From the NCBI GenBank assembly GCA_036971615.1, contig JAYKKR010000002.1, positions 1,860,001 through 1,924,000 on the forward strand: a DNA stretch of 64,000 bases. Direction: 5' to 3'. This DNA is from Amyloporia xantha. Taxonomy: Eukaryota; Basidiomycota; Agaricomycetes; Polyporales; Adustoporiaceae. The position numbers were made by a program, and so were the translations under genes. A model generated the notes under the pieces. It saw only the letters and a list, made by a program, of their open reading frames with translations. It ran no database searches and was not told where the DNA came from. This document shows, one piece after another, positions 33,459 to 45,440 of the stretch. Position 1 is the stretch's first letter. The number at the start of each line of letters is the position of its first letter.

Positions 33459-34404
33459 ATGTCGCTATCTCCATTTCGTGCGACAGTCGGCCGCGTCCAT
33501 CTATTCAACCTGTCTCCTGCCGTCAACTCCCAGCATGCTGTATGTCCAACTTTCGTACAGTTTGAAGACATATTTTTTGACATTCTACATTGTAGCAAAA
33601 ACGTGTAGGTCGCGGACAAGGATCTGGCCGCGGTGGGACGTCAGGTCGTGGCCACAAAGGACAGAAGGCCCGAGCGGGAAACGGCAAACCTAGGGTCGGT
33701 TTCGAAGGTGGACAGACACCTCTGTACAAGCTGCTCCCGAAGCGAGGCTTCGTCAATGCGTGCGTGACTCTATCCCAGCCTTCCGTTCGCCTTTGATTGT
33801 CTTTGAAGGAGTGGGAAGACATATGCTCCAGTAAATTTGGACCGAATACAACATTGGATAGACCAGGGTCGGCTGCAGTCATCACCCGAAAACCCCATCA
33901 CGGCCCGAGAACTGCTCTTGAGCGGTTGCATTCATAATGTCCACGACGGTATCAAGCTTCTAGGCGATGTAGGGAGGAGCTGTACATATTCATTGCGGTC
34001 TACTAATAGCTTGCCTTCCAGGGCGCAGAACACTTGAAGACCCCGATTCACATCACACCTTCACGCGCGTCTCAGAGCGCCATTCGTGCAGTGGAGAAGC
34101 TTGGGGGCACTGTCTTCTGCAAGTTCTATAACCCTCTGGCGCTTCGTGACTGCGTGAAAGGGCGTACGGACAGAGTAGAGGCGGCCCCGACACACCGAAG
34201 AGACATCCGTAAGTATTCTTACGCCCCTTCTGTCTCTTTTCTTAAGGTTCTCTTGCAGTTTGGTACACTCAATGGAGAAACCGGGGATACCTTTCGTCCA
34301 CCGCGGTCAAGACCATGCCTCTGGTTGAAGAACGCTGGAAAGTGCTGGCAGAACAGTTGAGTCATCACAAGGAGGTAGGATTCGCCAGGCCGAAGACGAA
34401 GTAG
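33459..34404 (+). CDS. MRPL10: Mitochondrial large ribosomal subunit protein uL15m
   Basis: Structural protein of the mitochondrial 54S subunit. The ATG at 33459 starts [18 protein letters not shown], a short positively charged presequence. An intron with a GTATGT donor separates it from [19 protein letters not shown]. That glycine/arginine-rich N-terminus is the uL15 hallmark, followed by [26 protein letters not shown] and [11 protein letters not shown]. Later exons give [16 protein letters not shown] and end VGFARPKTK at the TAG 34402-34404. The family assignment is firm from the uL15 signature. The extended C-terminal half is typical of fungal mitoribosomal forms. Confidence 0.92.
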
Positions 34405-34476
34405 TTTTATGCACTTTATACCGTACATTTTAGCCTGCAGCCCATCCCTAACTTGAGATGCACCACGGCACTAAAT

Positions 34477-35543
34477 TCATGATTCCATCCGATCTGGTGA
34501 GATACTGCGACTGCGAGACCTGTACGGCGGGGCTGCACCGTTGAGTCTATCTGGAGAGATGCTACGACTGCGAGAACGGAAGGGGGACCCGGAACGAGAT
34601 CTCGACGGAGAACGAGAGACATAGCCAGATCCGGCTGGCGATGCAGATTTGCTTCCTCGACTGCGACTCCTCCCTCTACTTGGGGACCGCCTCGGGCTCC
34701 GGCTTCCCAACCTGCTGGGACTTCTGCTGCCGCTCCTGCTTCTACTCCTGCTCCTGTCGCTGCCCTTTTCGCTCTTGCCTTCCATGGCGTCGAGCAAGCG
34801 GCTTTGTCTTGGCCCAATGTCCCCGTTGTCCTCCAGTACATCTCGCCTCGTAAGACGGGGTAAGATGATATCACAGACTCGTTCCTCCACTAGAAGGTTG
34901 TCCACAAATTCGTCCATGTATGTCAGCGTGTAGCCACCTGAAATGCTGTCAGAAAATGTAGCCAATGAACAGGAAATCACATACTCATGCTCCGATACCG
35001 CAGCTTCCTGTAATCTTTTAATATTGGTTCCAGTATCTCGAACACTTCAGCTGATTGGAAAGTCATGCGGATGTACATGACAGCGAGGGCTCTCAGATAC
35101 CTGTCACGAGTCAGAACGTACGGCGACGGCAATAGTATATCCACGCACTTGAACTCATCTGCTTGCAGATATTCTAGTAGAATTTCCTTCTCCGGCTGGA
35201 TCTGCAGTAGCTTCAAAAGCAAGCATAAGAATTCTGTCGGCTTCTGGTTTCCATACACGCCGCCAATGTATTTCAGCTCGATGGCCTTGTCAATAAGGCT
35301 CTCCGCTTTGGCAGGGAAATCAGCACGTTCCTCCATCTCAAGCGCAAGTCAGAATCGCACCAGTCAACGCGAAGCAATGCTCCTTCCAATACGGAGACTC
35401 GTATATACGATTCCGAATGACGGTCTCGACTAAAAACTGGAGGGTCAGTTATCAGGAGTATGTCTATCTTGTCGAGCGTTGAGGCTCACCTGAGGATTCT
35501 GGCCGTGAATAGCCTGCGCGCCGCGGACGGTAGTGTTGGCCAT
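34477..35543 (-). CDS. PRP38: Pre-mRNA splicing factor PRP38 with RS-rich tail
   Basis: U4/U6.U5 tri-snRNP-associated factor needed for spliceosome activation. The ATG at 35543 opens MANTTVRGAQAIHGQNPQ. Three short introns follow. Conserved blocks are IRNRIYESPYWKEHCF, DKAIELKYIGGVYG, PTEFLCLLLKLLQIQPEKEI, EPILKDYRKLRYR and MDEFVDNLLVEERVCDIILPRL. The C-terminal third is a long Arg-Ser dipeptide domain (RSRSRSRSGSRSPSR and more), longer than in budding yeast Prp38 and closer to metazoan and fission-yeast-like forms. It converges with the uL15m gene, with only 72 bp between the stop codons. Confidence 0.94.
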
Positions 35544-37010
35544 GGTATGCGTATGGTATGCAGAGAAGAAAAGACTGTGGTTTGAAGCTGTGGCTTCTCA
35601 GACTTGATCGCGTCTAGACGCCCATGGTTTAGCTTTCCATTGACTTTCTCCGCATCCCCTGCTGTTCATGAGAATCGGACAGCTTTCGTGGCTGACTCTG
35701 ACTCTGACTCTTCAAAACCGCTTGATACCATGCCTTTCTCTTGGCTTCGCAACTTGGCATCCACAAGCCTCATTTTGTGCATGGGTTTCGCAGGGATGGA
35801 CACTAGACTTCCGACGGCGACTGGGCAATCACTTTGAGCAGTACAGTAGGCTGTAATCTCCGGCATGAGACGAAGGCCGAAGCCTGAACCCTGAGCTACC
35901 TCCTCATGAGCCTGGACTCTTGGCTCACCGCTGTGGACGAGGAACAGTTGGACTTGAGTCTACTGGCATGAATATACATCTCGATGGACTTCTGGTCTAC
36001 TGGATTCTCAGATTCATATGCTGTTCCTCAACAGAGATAGCAATGCTTCATTAAATTGCAGCTCTCTTCATCTGCTACGCAAGCCCGTCTGCACCCAAGC
36101 ACGCGTCTCTTCGCGAAGAATATTTAGGAGATGCACGATTGGAGGATGTTGCCATCACGGGCGTGGTGATGGGCAAACGAAGAAGGTATATTGCCGTGAA
36201 CAAAAAACAACGCATACCGGAAACGGTCACCAGCCAGATGGTGCGGTCCATTGTACTTTTCATCTTGATAGTCGGAGGGAGAAAGCATGCTAAACCTCTG
36301 ATCGCGGTGGGTGAGAAATACATCTTCGTGCTTCATTATCTTATGGATGGTGCTGAAACCTCGTAGCGACTTGCAGGGACAATATGGATAAGTATGATAA
36401 TTGCTATCGATGTGTAACGCATCCCCAAGAGGTGGGCTCTGTGCAAGAAGCAGAACTGCGTCCACCTCCGTAGCAACCGCCGTAAATGCTTGCTGATGTT
36501 TTGTGTAATGGTAGAATCTTCCCAACGCCGCATGGCGCTTGGAGACCAGCAACTGGGGGTGTAGCAGCCCGCAGGCAGTCTACCCCGACCAGGTTTTCAG
36601 CAGGCTCTATCGTGAACCTCTGAGATCCTTATCATACTACAAGAGGTTGCTGTGATAATTGTGAGTTTTTCCTGATGTTCCGTTGATATCATGAAGTCGT
36701 CTAACAGTATATCAGGATATTTTCAACATCGATATTGGGTTGGGGGATGGATACAGGGCTAGGAGGGCATCAGAGGGGTTTCTCGCTGGCTTTCTGCGTG
36801 AAGGTTTTAAGGGGGCGAGGGAAATATCGTTATGTGGAGAGGGGTAGTAGTCGGACACCTGTATATAGTTGACGGACCTTGCGCCGAACGTTGTCGCTTA
36901 CCACCATCATCGCGTTGAGTGCCCGCCCGCTCGCGCATTTTTCTGTCTGGACGCAGCACCTCTTGCGTATCTATTGCGGACAGCCGTAAAGAGCCTTCCC
37001 CTTGACGGCC
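35544..37010. other. Intergenic, possible unrecognised or decayed gene
   Basis: This gap of 1467 bp lies upstream of both PRP38 (-) and the PHD gene (+). The longest frames are 142 codons on the minus strand (36124-36552) and about 76 on the plus strand (36139-36366). A second minus-strand frame at 35666-35866 has an acidic Glu/Ser stretch. None shows a domain I can name, and I could not join them into a convincing gene. Confidence 0.35.
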
Positions 37011-40000
37011 ATGGCGTCTGTGGAACGCGTTCCAGCGTACATGTTGCCAACGGTGCCTGTGGTGCAGCCATCGCACCTGGAGGGTGATCCCACTTTGGCG
37101 ACTGAAGTCCTTCCTGGACCTCCCTCGTTGCTATCCGTCCAACAGGCTGGTATGCCGAGGAAGGATCACAGGAAAACGGTCACCATATTTTCTTACTTAC
37201 CCACCTCTGATCCTGGTACTACTTACTCAGGACATATGGTGGCTCCGATGACCTCAACCACTGAGGTCGACGGCCCTCGGAGGAAAAGGGCGAGATTGGA
37301 CAAGGGGTACGTTCTTATTCTTCTTCTGAAAATAGATGCAAAATTGAGCGCAGTACTGTGTCTATTCCCTGTGCTGTAAAAAATGGCCCTCGTACTATGC
37401 GCGTTACGCACGCTTGGGCCTGTCACCAAAACTAGGTCGGCAACCACCAGAGCACAACGTGCATCTGCTCGCAACCTCGGTGCCAACGCTCCTGCATCCG
37501 ATCCTCTAGCACCTCTGGAAACGACGGCGTCGTCCTCCCAGATGGTCTCTGACTCTGACCCACTACCGATGGCCCTCGATTCGGATGAGAACGCAATGTC
37601 TAGGTCAAACTCGCTTCCGAATGGAGATGATCCTGCTGTGGCCAGCAGCCACATGAGGACGAGCCAAACCTCTCGGAAAGATAAAGGAAAGGGCAGAGAA
37701 AAGGATGCTGCTGTCAGGGTCAAGGAGGAGCCATCTGCAGTAACATTGGCGATGAACGATACTGTACCAGCCTTGGTGAGCTCCCTCCGCTCTTGACCAC
37801 TTGAAAAAAAGTCAACTGAGGACGACGTAGACAAATGAAGATCATTGCTCTGCTTGCCGTTCATTGGGCGCTCTCGTCTATTGTGATGGTTGTACAAGAG
37901 CTTTTCATCTGTGGTGTCTTGATCCACCGATGGAGCAAACTGATGTCCCACAAGGCGACGAGAGATGGTTTTGTCCAGCATGTACCATACATCGGGTGCG
38001 TCCAATGCTCGCTGACCAATTGCCACAATTGACTTAGTGGTAAATAGACACCACCGTCCAAACCTGCTGCTTCTCTCAAATTCATGATTCCTCTTATTGA
38101 ACACTTGCAGATGAGTCTCCCCGTCGAATACCAATTACCAAACGACATTAGGACGTATTTCAAGGACGGTAAGCAGGACTCTATTACATCCTGTCGCAGT
38201 CAGTAATTCATGGGACACTATCAGTCGGAACTGGACCCAGTGGAACTTTCGTAGATACATCTGAACTCAGACCTCCGCGTCTCAAGTAAGTATATCTTGG
38301 TCTATCACCCTGCTTCTAGCTGAATAAAATCATATTATATAGTCGACATGGTCAGCTTGAAGACCGGGAGCCATATCGGCTGAAGGATAGGAATGGGGAA
38401 CCGGTTCTGTGCTTCCGCTGCGGGACATCAGCCCTTCCTGCGGGTCTCGCAGCTTCTGCGCCTGTGGCGAAACGTGCAAGGAGAGAAACGAGCAGCAGCA
38501 GTAGCTGGTCAGAGAGTGGTCGAGCCATCATCTCATGCGATTATTGTCACCTCCACTGGCATCTCGATTGCGTGGATCCTCCACTGTCGTTCATGCCGCC
38601 TTGGGGCAAGAAGTGGATGTGCCCTAATCATGCCGATCGAGTTCTCGTACGTGTTGCAACCCTACATGAAAAAACCGAGGCTTATACAATGTGTTGCAGC
38701 AACCAAAGCGTCGCATACCGAAGGCCAACGCGGCATCAATAGAGATAACCAGACCTCATCAGCCTAATAACGGGAACGTTGAAATCATACAACCGGAAAT
38801 CCCTGTCGCCGCGCCTAGTAAGATTGCGGTGGATGAAGTCCTTATCAATGGACGGCGCTACAGAGTCCCAGAAAAAATCGTCACATTAGACTTTTGGGAC
38901 AAAATAAGCAGGAATCGAGGTCTGACTGAGGAGTAAGTGAGCAATCCTTCTGTGCATTCCCGTGTCTGATGTATTTTTTGTAGCCATGCCGATGATGGGA
39001 CTACGATGTCGTCACCTTTGACATCGTTGAGCTCACTAGCTGGAGATGATGAAACACCCTCGTTCGATCCTTCCGCTCCGCTGTTCTCTATGGAGGATAT
39101 TGAAGTAGCATTGGTTGAGTCAAATTTCTAATGCACTGTCAACATTGTACTAATTGGACTGGCCCATTTGCTTCAGCTCTTGTCTGGTCTTCAGTTGCGA
39201 CAGGGACCATCCTCCCCGCCTGGAGGCTCAGTACGTTTTGCTGCGAGCGCTTCAGGCAACCGAATGTCGGAAGAGGAAGAACGCCTTAACGCCGATGCTA
39301 ATAGCAAGGCATCTTCTGAGACTCAGTTGAGCGGTTCCGTTAAGGTGAGTGAGGGACAGGAATCAATTTGATATCAGTTTGGTTGACTGCAGAACGTCCT
39401 GCCCTCAGTCCCATGCAAAGGGCCCAGTGCCAGCCCAAGAACTGATACCTGCCACTGTTGTCTCGGGAGCGGGTTCATCGAAGACACGACGAACGGCTGA
39501 ATCTCGCCAGCAGAATGGAACTCGGTCACGGTCCTCCAAGAGACACGCACATCGCGATGACGAGGACTACGTTCCGGCAGCTCGCATTGAGCCTGTACCA
39601 GCCATCTCTCCCAGGCCTTCTCGTTCAGATGATTCGAAGGCGAAGATCAGCAGAGATACGTCTGAGCAAGGGGCGATGTTTTCCGAAAGCCTCCTGCTCA
39701 ATAAAGAGCCCTCTGCAGATATTACTCAAGGCGCTATGTCTCAGAGTATGCCGGAAGCGGTGGATCCGGTTCTTCCTTCAAGCTCTACTTCTGCGAGACC
39801 CAGAAGAGTGCGGCAGCCTACCCGGCGGAAACTTTCGCCTATTCCGCTCATAGATGACAATGCGGATGCTCCGAATGGCGGAGATAACGCCTTGGAGACT
39901 GGCAAGGATGAATCTGAAGAGCCAGAGATCCCTTTGTCTAACTCCAAGCTCAAATCAGCTGGGCCCAGAGGTCGGAGAAGATCGAACGTTCATAAGGATC

Positions 40001-40326
40001 CTGATTTGCATCTGGGTCAAATAAAATCCACCTCTCCACCTCCTTCGGCCTCTAAGGCGACGGCAGCCTCCACAACTACCCCCGGACCATCCACTAGCAA
40101 ACCGACCGAATCCACTCCCACCTTGAAAATACGCTTACCACGGTTAGGCAGTATCAACCTTCCATCCATATCTGCACCACCCACTACGACTACGAACTCA
40201 CATAGCGTGTCCGCTGCCCGGGGCCGTCCTCAGAGGGCTGCTAGGTCTGCCGGTCGCCGCTCCAGTCGGGGGCAGACGTCAACCTCCGCCTCTCTTAAGG
40301 AGGCATCTGTCTCAAGCGAAGCATAG
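37011..40326 (+). CDS. RCO1: Double PHD-finger protein, Rco1-like (Rpd3S histone deacetylase type)
   Basis: Likely chromatin reader. The ATG at 37011 gives MASVERVPAYML; a first intron (GTACGT donor near 37308, acceptor near 37436) restores ...LDKGSATTRAQR. PHD1 lies near 37835-38000: CSACRSLGALVYCDGC, then HLWCLDPP and WFCPAC. PHD2 lies near 38400-38640: CFRCGTSA, then ISCDYCHLHWHLDCVDPP and MCPNH. The rest is Ser/Pro-rich and basic, with DEVLINGRRYRVPEKIV after PHD2, and ends at the TAG at 40324. Two PHD fingers separated by a linker fit Rco1/PHF12-type scaffolds that recruit Rpd3S to transcribed chromatin. The Rco1 name is by architecture, so moderate certainty; a Cti6-type protein is the main alternative. 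Confidence 0.78.
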
Positions 40327-40764
40327 CATAATCGCAGGGCGGATTGGCGTAGGCAGAAAGCCAGTCCCCTGCTTGGTGATTATTGTGGGGCTTCGTCGCT
40401 TTATAGACTGTCTCCGTTATACTTATAACCGCATACCACGTACATATAATGTATTACTCTGTAATACTACACGCAGTCCAGGTAACGAGCACACATCTTG
40501 ATCATGCTGTTGCCCGATACCTTGTGCGCCTCTTGGTGGCCCTGCGGTAGGTTAAATCGTGTGGCTGGTCTTGGAAGAATAAAAAATAATGTAACCGTCT
40601 GTGAGCATTGAAATTCCCCGCGATATGGATGAATCCAAGGACTTCATATGTCTCTCAAGTACCTCTACTGTGCCTGCAACATATAGATGTTCGATTCCGC
40701 TACGGCTGGCTTCATTCTGGCGATGGATCCCGTGTCAGCGCCGTCGTGGATAATGTTTGCAATG
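40327..40764. other. Intergenic, nothing recognised
   Basis: Unique sequence between the PHD gene stop and the left edge of the duplicated block. It is AT-rich relative to neighbouring coding DNA, with no convincing frame. It probably holds the 3' UTR of the PHD gene. Confidence 0.45.
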
Positions 40765-43200
40765 CAGTTGTCACTTTATAAAGGGGTAGCCATTCTTTGA
40801 CGAGAGTTTCTAGCGACGCCATAATCCTACGCTTGCGGCCCGAGTGACAATTAAATATAACAGCCCCAAGATTCTTCTGAATCCGATCTCGAAATGATAC
40901 CCAGCTTCAAGTGGCAAGCCTTGCTCCGCACAACGCCAGCACGTGCTACCACTGTGAAGGTACTCACACTCAAGTACTCAGACTGAGGCATAATACATTT
41001 CAGTCATGTCCTTACCAAATAGCATTGCCATTCGAGCGTCCATCTCCATTGACATGAGAGCATTAGCATTGTCAAGTCACGAAATAGCCCTTGAACTGGC
41101 TATCCAAGAAATACACACTAGTACACAAACCAATTATTCACATTCCGTTCTCAATTAGATTTCCACCCCATGCTCACTGCCCGCGCGCCGCTACCGCCAG
41201 CGCCTTCGCCCCCATCGCTGCCGCATCATCCACGACCTGCACATGCTGAAACACATGCCCCTTCTCCCGCAGCGCCTCCAGCATCAATCCGCGGTACGTC
41301 TGCAACGCCGCGAGCGAGCCCCCCAGACACAAAATGCTCTCCGAGGCGAGAATCGTGCGCTCCGCGCCAGTGGCGCCCTCCGCCCGGAGGAGAATGCAGA
41401 TCTGGTCGACCAGCGCGCTGCTTGTCGCCTGGAGCACGCGCAGCGCGAGCGGGTCGCGGTCCTCGAACGCGGCGGCGAATACGAGCGGCGAGAGGGAGGC
41501 GAGCCGCTTTTCGCGCGGGGGGACGTACGACTTTGGGCTTGGTACGGTTGCGGGCGTGGCCACTGAGCTGGGGACGACAGTGGCGGCAGTGGGAGTGGTG
41601 GTCGCTGTGGGAGAGGCGGTCGCTGTGGAGGTGGAGGTAGAGGTGGCGGTGGAACCGAAGACAGACCTGGCAATAGACGTGGACGTGGAGATGCCGTTGA
41701 CGGGAGAGGTAGGGGGTACAGGAGGATCGGCTGCGGTGTTGGGTGTGAGGGGTGTGGTGGGCATGCTGACGGTGCCAGTGGCAGACCCGGGTGCGGAGGG
41801 GACCGGGTCGGGTAGGTGCACGATTGAGAGGAGCTCATACACGTCGTCGACCCCGAACTGTTGCAGGATGCGGTTCTTGAGCCCCCACGTCTTTTCCCTT
41901 TTGTGTTCTCCTTTGGTCTGAGAAGAGAGCACGACAATACGAATCAGTATGATCAGAAGCCATCGTGCACACGGGGTATATCTACCTTGTGATATTTTGG
42001 CTGCACACCCGCGCGGTCCGCCTCTTCAAGCACCTGGCGGATCGCCTCCCGACCAACATGAAATCCTCCTCCCTCGTCCCCTAGGATCCAACCCCACCCG
42101 CCCACACGGCCCAGTTCCTCCAGACCCACCGCATCTCCGCCATCCGTACCTCGCTCGCGGAAACTGACGACGATGCCGCCTGTCCCCGCGACGACAGCAA
42201 CAGCCCCGCTGACGTCTGGATACAGCATCATCGGCGCCGCAAGCAGGTGTGTGTCATTGGCGACGCGCGGTCGCACACCGAGCAGATTTTCGAGAGCAGG
42301 AGCAAGCGTTGCGATCGCCCCGGCGGAGTCACAGCCTGAAACACCAAGCCAGGCCGCAGCGAAGTATGGACGGCCAGCCGATGGGGGAAGCGTAAGAGCG
42401 CCCTTGGAAAGATCTGAAAGAAGGCAAATTGTTTGGTCAAGGGCCATGGCCACGAAGGAGAGGTGGAGAAGAGACGTACCACGGCGGGACAGCTCAGCGC
42501 TCAGGACGTCAGGGTCGCATGCGCGCAGAGCCTTCTCAACAGTCTCTTTCACGACGGCAATGAAGGGTGCGAGGCCCAGGTAGGCGAAGTTGGAAGATCC
42601 GCCAAGGGCACGACCGACGGGGTCGCCGGTGGAATTGGCAAGAACGGCGGATGTCTTTGAGCCACCACAGTCGACGCAGAGGTAGAGAGGCATTGTACGC
42701 GTTGGCGTATGCTATGGAAGCAGCACTGGTCGAGTCGAGTGAGCAGAGATATCAGAAAAGATCACGGCTAGATTTAGTCAGCGCGAGCGATGGGGATGAG
42801 GCAGAGGAAGATGAGGCCGGCTGGGGGGTGGGGTTTGGATGGGAATTTGGCATGACCAGCTACATATAGAATGTAGATGGCAGCCTGCAGGGAAGCTTAA
42901 CATATGGATAAGCTCAAGACACAGGAGCACACGGCGTGGAAGGGAAGAGTCGAGATGCGAGGGCATGTGCCCTGAGTGCTCGGTGTTCGAATTCTTCCGA
43001 TTTCATTATGCTCTGGGGAAGCGGGGAAGCGGGGAAGGGGGGAAAGGTGCGCACGGCTTTGAGATAGATGAGCATATGGTTGGTGGTAGAATGGTCGTTG
43101 GTGTACTTACTATAGGTGATGGTCATCGCTGCGAGTAGCAAGCCTGAGCCACTGAGCCAGTACGACAACCACGTGCTGTACTAGTATTGATCGATCGTAC
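40765..43200 (-). repeat. Inverted segmental duplication, arm A
   Basis: Read on the minus strand this block matches 47715-50715 plus, apart from a 510-bp insertion in the other arm. It includes the whole N-acetylglucosamine kinase gene, about 400 bp of its 3' flank (down to about 40765, where the shared CTTTATAAAGTGACAA-like sequence stops) and about 500 bp of 5' flank. Matching 3' flank text (CATGGGGTGGAAATCTAATT and onwards) runs nearly base for base for 200 bp. The 5' flank is more diverged. The edges are approximate because they were set by eye. Confidence 0.9.
41174..42693 (-). CDS. N-acetyl-D-glucosamine kinase, copy A
   Basis: Phosphorylates GlcNAc released from chitin or glycans to GlcNAc-6-phosphate, using the ASKHA (BadF/BadG/NAGK) fold; cytosolic. 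The ATG at 42693 gives MPLYLCVDCGGSKTSAVLAN with the phosphate-1 motif. Later markers are GVSGCDSAGAIATL, RVANDTHLLAAP, AVVAGTGGIVVSF and GGWGWILGDEGGGFHVGREAI. An intron near 42413-42476 and a second near 41920-41985 were read from protein continuity. The last exon has KTWGLKNRILQQFGVDDVYEL, then a Ser/Thr/Ala-rich low-complexity linker of about 70 residues, then LASLSPLVFAAAFEDRDPLAL and AERTILASESILCLGGSL. Ends AVAARGQ. All catalytic motifs are intact. Paralogue of the gene at 48786. Confidence 0.93.
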
Positions 43201-43543
43201 TTATACGGCGACCATGTTCCTCGGCTCAGCGGAGAACCTCGTCGACAACCGCCTCGAAAGCCCTATTCTGAACACTTCTAATCCCGAAGACGTCATATAT
43301 TCCAGAGTGGCCGCCGAAACATTGACGGTGTCTTTTCTCGTGTCGACCTCGCTTGCTAACAGAATTTATCAAAGACCCAAGCAAACAGTGCAGTCCACTT
43401 GGGACCGAACTTGTTGTGTGCTGGTACGTAACATACAAGATGCGAGTTCATCTGTGTCGTATCATTGACTTATCACAGCTTGTAACAGTGTTCCTCTACG
43501 CACAAGTTGCTTGTCATTGATACGGTACACTGCGCAATGAAAA
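43201..43543. other. Intergenic between arm A and the acyltransferase gene
   Basis: About 340 bp with no recognised gene. A 93-codon frame overlaps it at 43187-43468 plus but has no family features. It should carry the promoter of the acyltransferase gene. Confidence 0.4.
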
Positions 43544-45373
43544 ATGTCTAGCATTCGTCATATCACCGTTGAACCCAACTGTGCCTCGGCCTTGGCTGGA
43601 GATCTACCTTCTGTCATAAAGTTACCAGGCTATGAGCTGTGGTTCACCTTCGTACGTCGTGCTGAATGGTCCGATACAGCTTCTGCTATCCGTTACGTTT
43701 ACTGCTTTGTAGCTTGTATTTCTTGCGCTGTAATATGACAATTCCTGTTCACGCCCCATACAAACTGTGCTAAGCCTATAGCTGATTCATCATGTTATGC
43801 ATGCGATGACAGATTAAGAATGTACATACCGTACCAATCTCTCTAGACGTCGATTCTTTCGTGGAGGCTCTAGCCGTCACCCTCAACGAATATCCCCATG
43901 TGGCCGGCCGTCTACAGAGAATAGGTGACTCCTGGAATGTGAGCGCAGCCGACGTTGCAATGCACCTACCCCTTGAACTGCTGACACTATATTCTAATCT
44001 TAGATACTGCTGACGAACTCTGGAGTATCGCTGGCTATTGAATCTTTCTCAACTAGATATGTAGGAATACAAGATGCCTGGGTTATTCAAGATGATCTGA
44101 ACCCTTTCCTCAACTTACCTTACGCTGGCGGGAATCCGATCCACGGAGATGCACCTCTACTACGACTCAAACTTTCAATAGCGATGCACGAAACCGCGAT
44201 TGGAGTATGCTGGCACCACACACTTGGTATATCTATCTACTTCACTATGTGTGAAGAAGAAAAGGTACTGATGAATTCCACCACAGGAGATGCAACAGTA
44301 ATGCTCCGTTTCATGCGTAGTCTGTCCCAATCATACCAGGGGGTACAGAACTCATATACTCCAACCTTCATCAAGCACGAGTTTCCGACCCCTTCTAGAG
44401 AGACAGTCGAACACCACTTGCCATTAATGCCCCATCTGGCACGTACATATCCCGTTTGCATGCTTTCCGCTCTATATGGCGAAATGAATAAGAACGTCGT
44501 ACCGATACGATGTCGTGTCGCAGACGAGAAGCTCCAGCAGCTTCGCGAAATGGTTATGCTTGATGTACAAGAGACGAATATCACACTATCTATTCAAGAC
44601 TGCCTGACAGCCTATGTTGTGACTGTCCTCCACCGATGCGCAGGAACGCCCATTCGTGTCGTAACAAACGCCGCCAGTGTGCGTATCGAGCAGGCGCTTT
44701 GGGATGTTATTGTGACTCTGATCTTGCCAGTATCGTCACGTAACCGCACCATTCATCGACAGCAATGTAGCGGGGAATGCGATCTACATCGTAAGCTTGT
44801 CCCCAGATGCACCAGAGACAGCTGAGTGTTCTGACGGGTCCCAAGGTACCAACATTTTTGGACGACCAAGACCAGGATCAAACCTTAGCCAGTATAGCCG
44901 TGGCCATACGGCGTAGTATCCAACGATGTAGAGAGCCTAACTTCATCGAAGGTTGGATGGCGGTCGCAAGCCATCAGATGCTCCGAGCCGCCAACGCCGG
45001 TGAATCCCTGTTCTTCGCCGGTGCGTCGGATTGCGTGTCCGTTAATTCAAATCTGTCGTAAGCACATTGATCACTCAAGCCCTCGAGCTTAATAACCTCT
45101 GTGTCTCAAATTATGTTCTCTAGGCTGGATTGGCGATCAGCGCATTTCGGAAGTCCTGAGGGAACGCGATTCTTTACAAGCGGGGTGAATAATCAGTACC
45201 TGCGCGTATTCAGGTCCAACCCCACAGGGCACGACGTCGGTGCATCTATCGCATCCGCGAAGGCTGTAGACATATGCTTCGGGGTGCCCGATGCGCTGAA
45301 GTCACGGGTGATGAACTTGCTTGATACCGAGCTGGGCTCACCCGACTTCCCTCGTAACTTGAATGCTACTTAG
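43544..45373 (+). CDS. BAHD/HxxxD-type acyltransferase (transferase family)
   Basis: Predicted acyl-CoA-dependent O- or N-acyltransferase of the plant/fungal transferase family, cytosolic, substrate unknown. The ATG at 43544 starts MSSIRHITVEPNCASAL. Introns restore WFTF/IKNVHTVPISLDVD, then GDSWN/ILLTNSGVSLAIES, then the active site WHHTLGDATVMLRFMRSL. That site is an HxxxD motif whose coding sequence is split by an intron near 44226-44287. The acceptor-side domain continues NVAGNAIYIVPTFLDDQDQDQ after an intron at about 44790-44845. The C-terminal structural motif, DFGWG-like, appears as LDWRSAHFGSPEGTRFFTSG. Ends PRNLNAT. All frames join through plausible introns, so it looks functional. 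A truncated broken copy lies at 50725-51330 on the other strand. Confidence 0.83.
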
Positions 45374-45440
45374 GATGCAACAGGATAGAAGGAAATTCGT
45401 CATATATTATGCGATCGGCAACTCTACCAACTTACAGTAG

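Noticed and set aside
40680..40720. GTTCGATTCC resembling a tRNA T-loop
   Set aside because: The flanking bases do not form a T stem, and no D-loop or acceptor stem is found around it.
44237..44584. A 115-codon minus-strand frame under the acyltransferase gene
   Set aside because: It is the antisense shadow of conserved acyltransferase exons and has no features of its own.
44700..44850. A premature stop in the intact acyltransferase after CTRDS
   Set aside because: Two ordinary introns (GTGCGT to GCCAG, and GTAAGC to CCCAAG) restore SYRHVTAPFIDSNVAGN and IVPTFLDDQ, so the gene is not broken there.
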